Shown: positions 22,838 to 30,432 of the stretch, in pieces
How the letters are laid out: every line of letters starts with the position of its first letter
Numbering within the stretch: the first letter of the stretch is position 1
Program-made: the position numbers and the translations under genes
The notes under the pieces: generated by a model
What the model was told of the DNA's origin: nothing
Database searches by the model: none
The model's input: the letters and a program-made list of their open reading frames with translations, nothing else
NCBI GenBank assembly: GCA_017619795.1
Contig: JAFZRP010000007.1
Coordinates: forward strand, 1-35,832
Length of the DNA: 35,832 nt
From: Treponema sp.
GTDB taxonomy: Bacteria > Spirochaetota > Spirochaetia > Treponematales > Treponemataceae
Reading direction: 5' to 3'

Positions 22838-23372
22838 ATTTATAATCTTGTTAATAACATCCATATTACAGGCTGTTTTATTAACAATTAATTTTTTTAT
22901 TTTTCCAGCTAATAAGAAATTTACCTTTGTAAATAATTATCTTTTTAGAATTTTCATGATTGCCTGCGCATTCTTTTCTATTTTAATTCTAATAAAATTG
23001 ATCTCTCATGCTTTCTTTTATTTTTTTGATGAAGATGAAGATAATTCTGTACAAGTTATGGAAAATTGTATTTGTGAATCATTTTTCATATTGTTAATAT
23101 ATAATTGCATTTGTTTAATACTTCATTTCCAATATCCTGCAAAATATGAAGAACTAATACTTGGATATTCTACAACAGGGGAAGGAGCATTGAATTATAT
23201 TTTTTTAGGAATTGTCGCAATTATCCAGTCTGTTTATTGTAATATATCATATATAATAAAATTAAAGGTACAACTTTTGGTAAGAGAAATTTTATTGCGA
23301 CAGATAATAATATCTCTCTTAATGATATTGCCATATATAAAGAATTTCCTTTCATACTTTGGAAGATTATAA
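22824..23372 (+). CDS. Integral membrane protein of the peptide operon, 182 aa
   Basis: About five membrane helices (near 4-27, 40-62, 85-105, 122-145 and 155-175) with an acidic cytoplasmic-type loop FDEDEDNS. No family recognised. By position it could be an immunity protein or a maturation partner of the DUF95 protein. The start lies inside the preceding gene with no ribosome site, so translation is presumably coupled. Very AT-rich codon use, like the whole operon. Confidence 0.6.
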   Translation: MKLFRFIILLITSILQAVLLTINFFIFPANKKFTFVNNYLFRIFMIACAFFSILILIKLISHAFFYFFDEDEDNSVQVMENCICESFFILLIYNCICLILHFQYPAKYEELILGYSTTGEGALNYIFLGIVAIIQSVYCNISYIIKLKVQLLVREILLRQIIISLLMILPYIKNFLSYFGRL

Positions 23373-23373
23373 T

Positions 23374-24078
23374 ATGATAAATATTCAAAACATAACAAAA
23401 AGAATAAAAAATAAAATTGTATTTGAAGATATTTCTCTCCAAATTAAAAAGCAAGAGACTTATGTTTTAGTGGGTCCAAATGGAATAGGTAAAACATCTC
23501 TTCTTAAAAGTATTTTAGGATTATATTTAACTGATACGGGTTCTATTACGGTTTTGGGACAGAAAGTTTCTAACTCTTATACAATAAATTCAAATATTGG
23601 AGTATTTTTAGATACAGCAAAAATGCTTCCTCATTCAAAACTGAATAATTCTCTAGAGTTTTTTACTTCTTTATACAATAAATCTATCGAAGATATACAA
23701 TACCTTATTGATTATCTTCATTTAGAAAATGAATTAGACAAGACTTATATTTCTTTATCATCGGGAAATAAAAGAAAAGTCGGTCTTCTCATTTCATTGA
23801 TTAATAATCCAGAACTACTAATTTGGGATGAACCTTTTGCAACTTTAGACCCTGAAATGTGTAAAGAACTGGTTGATTTCATTATTTTTTTAAAACAATC
23901 AAAAAAAACAATTTTAATAACCACGAATGATTTATTTTATGTGAATAATCTATTCGATAGAATTGGTTTTTTCGTAAATTCAAATACCATTATTGAAAAA
24001 AGCAATCTCGAACTTATTACTCTATTCCCTGATAAAAACATAAATGAAATTTACTTTCTTATAAAACAAACAATTTGA
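23374..24078 (+). CDS. ABC transporter ATP-binding protein
   Basis: A 234-residue ATPase: Walker A GPNGIGKTS, Q-loop region, signature LSSGNKRK (SGN replaces the usual SGGQ), Walker B LLIWDEP and the D-loop TLDPE, with an H-loop Thr (ITTND) in place of His. It is of the type pairing with ABC-2 style permeases in bacteriocin export and immunity. ATG 23374 is chosen because GGAAG lies eight bases upstream; a start 15 bases earlier is less likely. The missing H-loop His and altered signature suggest weakened or atypical ATPase activity. It precedes the permease gene with an 11-bp gap. Confidence 0.85.
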   Translation: MINIQNITKRIKNKIVFEDISLQIKKQETYVLVGPNGIGKTSLLKSILGLYLTDTGSITVLGQKVSNSYTINSNIGVFLDTAKMLPHSKLNNSLEFFTSLYNKSIEDIQYLIDYLHLENELDKTYISLSSGNKRKVGLLISLINNPELLIWDEPFATLDPEMCKELVDFIIFLKQSKKTILITTNDLFYVNNLFDRIGFFVNSNTIIEKSNLELITLFPDKNINEIYFLIKQTI

Positions 24079-24089
24079 AAGGGGAAAAT

Positions 24090-24839
24090 ATGAGACAAAA
24101 CACAAAACTTTTCTTTCATGATTTGGGTAATATTCTTAATGATAAAAAAACACTTTTATTACTTCTTTTTTTAACACTATTAACACTAATTATAGGTATG
24201 TCAATCTGTTTTACTATACAAACTGATAGTGAAAATTTATTGAAACAATTAAAGATAGTTTCAAATATTGATAGTATAGAGATTTTTTCATCGTATATAA
24301 TTTATATTTTTTCATTCATAATTTTTTCATCATATCCTTTTATTTTAGGAATCTTAATTATTAGTTATATGAAAGAATTTGGCGAATTAGAATTGATGAT
24401 GTTATTTCCACTTAATCGTAAACATTTTTTTATTGAAAAAATTTTTTGTATTTTTATAGTTTCTTTAATCTTTAGTTGGATAAGTGTTTTGATAAACTTT
24501 CTAATTCAGATAGTAATCTTTAATATCTCTCTCTATTTTGACTTTTATATATTATTCTATACAACAATTTCTTTACCTGTATGGCTTTTGGGGTTAAGTT
24601 ATTTAACTATATTTATTTCATCACAATCCAAAGATTCAAAAGAAGCAAATCAAAAATCTTTAATATTCGCGTTTATGTTGTATGGTATTATACAGATTTT
24701 ATTTATATTTAAAATTAATATTTTTTCTTCAAAAATAGTATTTGTACCCTTTCTTTTAGGAATTGTTATATTTATAGTTCTTTTTAACTTTTTTAATAAA
24801 AAAATTACTATAGAAAAAATATTATATAATAAAATGTGA
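24090..24839 (+). CDS. ABC-2 type transporter permease
   Basis: A 249-residue protein with six membrane helices, the ABC-2 layout, encoded right after its ATPase. GGGG lies before the ATG at 24090. An EFGELELMM segment (after the second helix) is the cytoplasmic coupling-type region common in ABC-2 permeases. Probably exports the peptide or expels it from the membrane for self-protection. The operon ends here; no clear terminator follows before the fumC fragment. Confidence 0.8.
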   Translation: MRQNTKLFFHDLGNILNDKKTLLLLLFLTLLTLIIGMSICFTIQTDSENLLKQLKIVSNIDSIEIFSSYIIYIFSFIIFSSYPFILGILIISYMKEFGELELMMLFPLNRKHFFIEKIFCIFIVSLIFSWISVLINFLIQIVIFNISLYFDFYILFYTTISLPVWLLGLSYLTIFISSQSKDSKEANQKSLIFAFMLYGIIQILFIFKINIFSSKIVFVPFLLGIVIFIVLFNFFNKKITIEKILYNKM

Positions 24840-24886
24840 ATTCATAATAAAACATTTAACAAAACCGAATTTCTTACTGTACTATC

Positions 24887-25195
24887 ATGCCTGTTATTGC
24901 TTACAACTTTATCCAGAGCGCCCGCCTCCTTGCCGAAGCAATGTTGAGCTTTAACAAGAACTGTGCTGTAGGAATTAAGGCAAACAAAGAAAAGATGCAT
25001 CACAACCTTTACAACTCATTGATGCTCGTAACAGCCTTGAACCCATACATCGGCTACGAAAATGCAGCTAAGACTGCCCACAAAGCCTTTGACGAAAACA
25101 TCTCTCTCAAAGAAGCCTGCGTTGGCCTTGGTTTCTTAACTGCCGAAAAGTTTGACGAAGTATTCAAGCCAGAGGCAATGGCTTTTCCTAAATAA
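24887..25195 (+). pseudogene. fumC: Orphan fumC 3' fragment
   Basis: Encodes residues 360-461 of fumarase, with four amino-acid changes and about 32 nucleotide changes over 309 bp relative to the intact gene. It lacks the catalytic parts and any promoter or ribosome site, so it cannot be functional. The start of similarity falls at TCATGCCTG with unrelated sequence before it. It abuts, stop to stop, the convergent outer-membrane protein gene: the original chromosomal neighbour of fumC. Confidence 0.85.
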
Positions 25196-26227
25196 TTAAA
25201 ATGTATAAGCCCACTGCACTGTAATACCATCAAAATACCATTCACGGCCGGAGGCCCTTTTTGTTATACAGGAGTCGGTGGGCTCATATTTTTCTGTAAA
25301 TGCTCTGACGCCGTTGCAGGCAGCTGATATAGCAAGCTGGTTATTGTCATCAAACTGGAGCATTGCCTGAAGACAGGCAAATAAATTTTTAAAACTGCCG
25401 TTAAAGTTACTGTCATATATACCATAGTCTTTGCCAGACAAATGTCCCTGCCATCCTAATCCCAGTCCTATTAATCTGAAAACTTTTTCGGGGAACATGT
25501 AGCCAAGCAAAGCACTTCCTGCCTGCTGGAAACCGTTTACATTATCAACAGAACCAGACCATTCCCATGGCTGGAATTTTTTAGCGGCGGTATTTCCTTC
25601 GTAGTAAAGCTGCTCTGCTGCCTGAATTACAATGTGAGTCCAATCTCCTGGAATTAATATTCCAAAATCAAACTGGAATTTTGTCTGAAAAATAAAATCA
25701 TATTTCCATACAGTAAAAGGAGTACTTTGTTCATATTTATTTGTTGAAAAATTGTAAAGACCTATTCCATGACTCGGACCTATAGCCCATCCGGTTCCTG
25801 CTGTTGCAGCCAGACCAAAATTAATTATTGGACTTGGTGTGAAAATAATTCCCGCCTGAGTATCAATGCCTACAGGAGTGATGGTTGGACCTGCAACTAA
25901 CTGAATATTTGCGCCTGAAAAAATAATGTTATCGCCAAAATCAAGCGGGATTATATATATTGCAACAAACTGTCCGTAAGGAACAGGAATATTTATTCCC
26001 TTAATTGGTGCAAAGTGATTTCCACCATTACCATCATCCGGCTGGTTTTCAATAACCGGGCTCAACTTTAAGCTTAGCGCAGACATAAAGCTCCAGCCTT
26101 TTTCTACGGTAAAATCTTCTGTTGATGTAGTATTCTGCTCGCTCTCCTGGGCATAAATAAAAGCTGAATTAATCATTATGAGGCTGCAAATAAGCATGAA
26201 GGATTTTTTACAATTAGACTTTAACAT
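25196..26227 (-). CDS. Outer-membrane beta-barrel-like protein, 343 aa
   Basis: A signal peptide (residues 1-26, ending IYAQ) precedes a protein rich in Gly, Phe, Trp and alternating strands, ending in the aromatic VQWAYTF, typical of outer-membrane barrels whose last residue is Phe. Treponemes carry several families of such proteins; I cannot name this one. It is the last gene of the sensor/ABC operon, 11 bp after the kinase gene, with AGAGGAG upstream. It may be a porin-like or surface protein controlled by the two-component system. Confidence 0.65.
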   Translation of the reverse strand: MLKSNCKKSFMLICSLIMINSAFIYAQESEQNTTSTEDFTVEKGWSFMSALSLKLSPVIENQPDDGNGGNHFAPIKGINIPVPYGQFVAIYIIPLDFGDNIIFSGANIQLVAGPTITPVGIDTQAGIIFTPSPIINFGLAATAGTGWAIGPSHGIGLYNFSTNKYEQSTPFTVWKYDFIFQTKFQFDFGILIPGDWTHIVIQAAEQLYYEGNTAAKKFQPWEWSGSVDNVNGFQQAGSALLGYMFPEKVFRLIGLGLGWQGHLSGKDYGIYDSNFNGSFKNLFACLQAMLQFDDNNQLAISAACNGVRAFTEKYEPTDSCITKRASGREWYFDGITVQWAYTF

Positions 26228-26238
26228 AACTTCTCCTC

Positions 26239-27555
26239 TTATTTTGCTTCTTCAAAAATTTCCGGAAGCATTAAAACAATTTCAAATTCATTTTCTGTGA
26301 TGTTTACGAATAAATCTCCGCACAGTTTTTTGGCTGTCAATTTTGCTTCGTAAAGTCCAATACCCTGACCTTCTGTTTTTGCAGCATTTGAGCCGCGCCA
26401 GAAGCTGTTGAAAATATATGGGATTTCCTTTTGCTGAATTGTACTGCCTTTGTTTTTAATTGAAAAATATATGCCGTCTGACTGTCGTTCAAGCTTTATA
26501 TTGATACCTGAGCCATCGCCGTATTTGATTGCATTGTCCAAAAGCTGAAAAAGTATTTTTATTACTGCATTTTTGTCGCTTGTTAAAATGGGGTTTTCTG
26601 CCATGATAATTTGGTAAGGGATTTTTTTCATCTTTAAGGTGTTGTCAAATTCCTTTATTATGACCTCTTTAATTTCTTCAAGATAAAAGCTTGAGATCTG
26701 CGGTTCAAATTCAAAAATAGATTTTGTATTTGTATCAAGAAGGCTTGTGACAAGCTTCTGGATATCATCTGCATTCTTTTCAATTTTGTCTGCAATCTCA
26801 ACCGTCTTGTCATTTTCGTTCTGGGTATACAGGCCGGACTGAATTGCGTTTGAATAAAGCTTTATGTTTGTAACAGGCGTTTTTATTCCATGGGCAAAGG
26901 CGCTGGTCAGCACAAGCTTATCCTTTATGAGCTTAAGATTTTTTTTACGCTCATTTTCGAGTACGTCGTTTAGCATGTTCATACCCCAGATATATTTGCC
27001 GAAAAACTTATTTTTAGATTCCGTAAGATTCTGGATTTTTTGCCCGCGGGACAGACGCTCCGGATATTGGCTTAATTCTTCAAACGGTTTGATTATGTTT
27101 TTGTAAATATACAGAGCGCAACATAAAATAAAAATAATCACTGCAAGCAAGACAAGGTTAGTTATAGCTAACAGCTTTTTATAAGAATTATTCTTATATT
27201 CAAAAATTAAAAAACCCCGGGCCTCATTCTGCACATCCATTACAGGGAAAATATAGGTCTGAAGATTTTCATTTGAATTATGCAAAGCGTTAAGCTCCAG
27301 CTGGTCTACAGAATAAAAGACAATACTCTGTGGCAGGCTGCTCTTTTTTACCACGTCTTTATATTGTGTCTGAATTGCTTCAAGGCTAAGCAGCATGCCT
27401 GGATCACTTTTATATTCCTGCCAGATTCTGTTCATGACAAGATTTTTTTCATTATCGCTTTGATTTTTACATACGATCAGAATAAGGTTTGCAGCAAGAG
27501 CAATTAAGAGAAAGATAGAAACAAATAAAATAATTATCCGCTTAAAGCTTTTCAT
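26239..27555 (-). CDS. Sensor histidine kinase
   Basis: A 438-residue membrane kinase: TM1 about 8-30, extracytoplasmic domain about 31-128, TM2 about 129-151, linker, H-box AHGIKTPVTN (His near 220), N-box LLDNAIKYGDGS, and G-box GQGIGLYEAK. It should sense an envelope signal and phosphorylate the adjacent OmpR-type regulator. The ATG overlaps the regulator stop by 4 bp with AAGGA just before it. The extracytoplasmic domain distinguishes it from BceS-type kinases, which lack one. Confidence 0.9.
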   Translation of the reverse strand: MKSFKRIIILFVSIFLLIALAANLILIVCKNQSDNEKNLVMNRIWQEYKSDPGMLLSLEAIQTQYKDVVKKSSLPQSIVFYSVDQLELNALHNSNENLQTYIFPVMDVQNEARGFLIFEYKNNSYKKLLAITNLVLLAVIIFILCCALYIYKNIIKPFEELSQYPERLSRGQKIQNLTESKNKFFGKYIWGMNMLNDVLENERKKNLKLIKDKLVLTSAFAHGIKTPVTNIKLYSNAIQSGLYTQNENDKTVEIADKIEKNADDIQKLVTSLLDTNTKSIFEFEPQISSFYLEEIKEVIIKEFDNTLKMKKIPYQIIMAENPILTSDKNAVIKILFQLLDNAIKYGDGSGINIKLERQSDGIYFSIKNKGSTIQQKEIPYIFNSFWRGSNAAKTEGQGIGLYEAKLTAKKLCGDLFVNITENEFEIVLMLPEIFEEAK

Positions 27556-28238
27556 TCCTTGTCCCCGCCAAATTTATAACCTGCCTTCCAGATTGTATGA
27601 ATGAGAGTCGGCTCATTTGGATTATCTTCCAGCTTTTCTCTTATCCATCTTATGTGAACGTTCAGTGAAGATAACTCGCTGTAGCAGTCCTGACCCCATA
27701 CCGCATTAAAAAGCGTTTCCTTGTCTACAACGCGTCCTTCGTTTTTCATAAGGTAAACCAGGATATCAAATTCCTTGCCGCGTAATAAAACAGGATTTCC
27801 GTTTTTCGTAACTGTCCTGCTGCTTATATCAACTGTGATATTATGACTTTGTATAACAGTCTTATCCTGCTCAACAGAATAACTTCGTCTTATAAGCGCT
27901 TTTATTTTTGAAGACAGAACGGGTATAGAAAAAGGCTTATCAATATAATCATCTGCGCCAATTTCCATTCCAAGAATTTTACTCTGATCATCTGTCTGGG
28001 CGCTCATCATCAAAACAGGCAGGGACATTATCTTTCTGATTTCTTCAAGAGCTTCAAAGCCGTTTTTTCCCGGCAGGCAAACATCAAGCAGCAAAAGCTT
28101 ATACACTTCGTTTTTCAAAAGTTCAATACCCTCTTCTGCAGTTTCTACGTGCATTACGGTAAAGCCTTCTTTCACGAGAAAGTCCCTTATCAAACCGCCG
28201 AGCTCCTGGTTGTCTTCAATAATCAGAATATCTTTCAT
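27552..28238 (-). CDS. OmpR/PhoB-type response regulator
   Basis: A 228-residue regulator: receiver domain with acidic pair DN/D (IEDNQE), phospho-Asp in LLLLDVCLPG (near 52), Ser/Thr in MMSAQ and Lys in DKPF (near 101); winged helix about 130-225 ending HTIWKAGYKF. It presumably controls the surrounding ABC/lipoprotein operon. There is no Shine-Dalgarno; a near-consensus promoter (28245-28273) places the transcript start on the ATG, giving a leaderless message in addition to read-through from the genes upstream. Confidence 0.92.
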   Translation of the reverse strand: MKDILIIEDNQELGGLIRDFLVKEGFTVMHVETAEEGIELLKNEVYKLLLLDVCLPGKNGFEALEEIRKIMSLPVLMMSAQTDDQSKILGMEIGADDYIDKPFSIPVLSSKIKALIRRSYSVEQDKTVIQSHNITVDISSRTVTKNGNPVLLRGKEFDILVYLMKNEGRVVDKETLFNAVWGQDCYSELSSLNVHIRWIREKLEDNPNEPTLIHTIWKAGYKFGGDKE

Positions 28239-28244
28239 AGCTTA

Positions 28245-28273
28245 ATTATACCATTGCCTTTAATAGTGTCCAA
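28245..28273 (-). promoter_or_regulatory. Internal promoter of the regulator-kinase genes
   Basis: TTGGAC (28268-28273) and TATAAT (28245-28250) on the minus strand, 17 nt apart, inside and just after the 3' end of the lipoprotein gene. Start point predicted at the ATG of the regulator. Confidence 0.6.
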
Positions 28274-29666
28274 TGCTAATAAATTCAGGCTTGTCTCTTA
28301 CGCCGTTATTGTCGGTAAAGGCAATCTGAATATCCCCGCTTTCATAATCAACTATAACAGTATGAAAAACATTTTTACTGTGAATATTACAGACATTATT
28401 CTGGTCTACTACTTCGCTTGTAAGTAAATCCTTTATCTGTGCAAGCGTAAGTTGCTGCTTGTCCTTAAACAGATTGTTGAACTTATAAAGCCTTACAAGA
28501 TTTGATTCGTTATCAGAAAAATTATCAAGATTATTTTGTGCGGCAAAGCTGTTCAAGACAAAAAGTGAATCCTGTACTTTCCACTCCAACCCTTCAAACA
28601 AAGGAGTTTTTTCATCCCGCAAAACTGAATAGCCCTTTCCCGATTCCTGCAGCGACAAAACTGCATCTTCGGCACAAAGGCTTACTTCGTTATCTGCAAG
28701 TGCTATGTTGTGACTATAGGTAAAGTAAGCGCTCTGTTCAACCATATATTGGCCCGTTTCTTTTGCAGAGCTGAACTCCTCCAAGGCCTGACGCAGTTCA
28801 AAGGTATAACATTTCTTTCCTTCGTATTCAAATTTTTGTCCGTCACTTCCAACATCTAAAATTGCGGCAAAAACTCCGTCGTCATTTATTGCAGTAAGAA
28901 TGCCTGAAAGTCCAAGAATGTTTATGCTGGTAAAGCTTTTGTCGTGATTCTTAAAATGTACAACTGCGTGGTAAGAACAAAGCTGCTTTTCGCTTCCCAA
29001 AAGCCATTCAAGATTGCGGCAGATTACATTTTTTCCACTTGCAGTTTTTGAACCCCACAAGGATAAGGCAGAACAGGCAGTTCCACGCAAGGCATCGGGT
29101 ACAAGCTGCATAAGGATTGCTTCTTCATAGCTGAGCTTTTCGTCCTGAACAAAGCCTTCGCTCCCCTTACTGATTTCTTTTGCAAAGCTGTCCAGCTCCT
29201 GCTGATATTTTTCCGGTAAGGATGCAAACAAAGCCTGCATACGCTCGGTAAGACCTTCATAGTTTCCGTTACTTTTTCCAAGAGCAAGATTTATATTTTC
29301 GAATAAATAAGGTTCAAGAACTTTTTCATAATCGGGAACTGCCTGAAGCAAAGCCTTGGCATAAGCCTTGCCAATCTGAGACGTTCCGCCGCTCTGATAA
29401 TCCAACCAGACCTCATAATAGGATTTTCTTTTTTGAATTACGCAAAGCTTGTCTTCCGATGCAAAGCTCTGTTCAACTTCTTGTGTAATTCCTCTGTCGG
29501 TATAAGTCCCAGTCTGCAAAAGATTAAGCGAGCCTGTTTGTTTCATCCCCTCAGAAATCACAAGGCTTTGTTTTTGCTCCGACCCACAAGCGCATAAGCA
29601 AACGCAGAGCCCACAGCAAATTAAAACGAGGAGCAATACATTTTTACAAAAAATCTTACCCTTCAT
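28260..29666 (-). CDS. Lipoprotein with Ntn-hydrolase (C45/C59-like) domain
   Basis: A 468-residue lipoprotein: a Cys-rich signal peptide ends at lipobox LCAC (Cys27). The mature protein contains RGTACSALSLWG, the new-N-terminal-Cys pattern of the acyl-CoA:6-aminopenicillanate acyltransferase/choloylglycine hydrolase-like Ntn hydrolases, followed by ICRNLEW as in the family. Such enzymes hydrolyse amides of small molecules (penicillins, bile salts, N-acyl amines). If the nucleophile is Cys in TACS it would require autocleavage of about 200 residues. ATG 29666 starts one base after the ATPase stop. The substrate cannot be read from sequence. Confidence 0.7.
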   Translation of the reverse strand: MKGKIFCKNVLLLVLICCGLCVCLCACGSEQKQSLVISEGMKQTGSLNLLQTGTYTDRGITQEVEQSFASEDKLCVIQKRKSYYEVWLDYQSGGTSQIGKAYAKALLQAVPDYEKVLEPYLFENINLALGKSNGNYEGLTERMQALFASLPEKYQQELDSFAKEISKGSEGFVQDEKLSYEEAILMQLVPDALRGTACSALSLWGSKTASGKNVICRNLEWLLGSEKQLCSYHAVVHFKNHDKSFTSINILGLSGILTAINDDGVFAAILDVGSDGQKFEYEGKKCYTFELRQALEEFSSAKETGQYMVEQSAYFTYSHNIALADNEVSLCAEDAVLSLQESGKGYSVLRDEKTPLFEGLEWKVQDSLFVLNSFAAQNNLDNFSDNESNLVRLYKFNNLFKDKQQLTLAQIKDLLTSEVVDQNNVCNIHSKNVFHTVIVDYESGDIQIAFTDNNGVRDKPEFISIGHY

Positions 29667-29667
29667 T

Positions 29668-30432
29668 TTACCATCCCATTTCATCAAGCCAGTTATTAAT
29701 CTTTCGTTCGCGGGAATTAAGCTCCTGGTAATCCTTAATCTTACCAAGCTTAAGCTCTCCTTTAATTGTTCCGTCCACAAGATAAACAACCCTTTCGCTC
29801 ACGGCTGCAACCTTCTGACTGTGAGTTACAGTCAGAATTGCAGTTCCGTTTTCGTTAGCTTTTAAAAGCTCTTTTATAACCTCTTCCGATGCCCTTGAAT
29901 TGAGGGAGCCCGTTGGTTCATCTGCAAAAATAATTTTTGGATTATTTATAAGGGCGCGGCAAATACAAGCCCTCTGCAGCTGACCACCGGAAACCTCTGT
30001 AATTTCATGGTCTGCTATATCAATAATGTTGAGTCTTCGCATCAAATCCTGACCGTGCTGAATAACCTCGTTACGGCTCATAAGCTTTGCTTCAAAACCG
30101 GGAAGTAAAATATTATCCATGATTGAAAGCTTTTTGAGCATGTACATCTGCTGAAAAACAAAGCCCATCTTTTTAAGGCGAAAATCATTGATTTCCTTTT
30201 CCTTCATTTGGCTTATATCTACACCATCAATTTTTACAGAGCCTGCAGTTATCTGATCCATGCCGCTTATACAATAAAGCAAGGTAGATTTTCCCGAACC
30301 GCTTGGTCCCATGACAGTAACGAATTCATTTTCGTCCATGGAAAAATTAATATTCTGAAGAACATTAGTACTGTATTTATTTACAATAAAGGTTTTGCAA
30401 AGGCAATTAACATCTAAAATGGGATTACTCAT
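29668..30432 (-). CDS. ABC ATPase, LolD/MacB/BceA type
   Basis: A 254-residue ATPase with Walker A GPSGSGKST, Q-loop FVFQQMYMLKKLS, signature VSGGQLQRACI, Walker B IIFADEP followed by TGSLNS, and H-loop THS: the pattern of the lipoprotein-release and antimicrobial-peptide-detoxification group. It pairs with the FtsX-type permease upstream (8-bp overlap). The operon also has a two-component system, as Bce-like modules do. Confidence 0.93.
   Translation of the reverse strand: MSNPILDVNCLCKTFIVNKYSTNVLQNINFSMDENEFVTVMGPSGSGKSTLLYCISGMDQITAGSVKIDGVDISQMKEKEINDFRLKKMGFVFQQMYMLKKLSIMDNILLPGFEAKLMSRNEVIQHGQDLMRRLNIIDIADHEITEVSGGQLQRACICRALINNPKIIFADEPTGSLNSRASEEVIKELLKANENGTAILTVTHSQKVAAVSERVVYLVDGTIKGELKLGKIKDYQELNSRERKINNWLDEMGW

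Larger units (their letters stand above)
21458..24886. mobile_element. Insertion at the fumC 3' end carrying a peptide/ABC operon
   Basis: The segment is bracketed by two versions of the same fumC 3' end (21457-21765 and 24885-25195), about 32 differences in 309 bp, most of them silent. The likely history is recombination with a related allele that brought in a new 3' end together with linked cargo, leaving the resident 3' end behind. No integrase or transposase is present. Confidence 0.6.
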
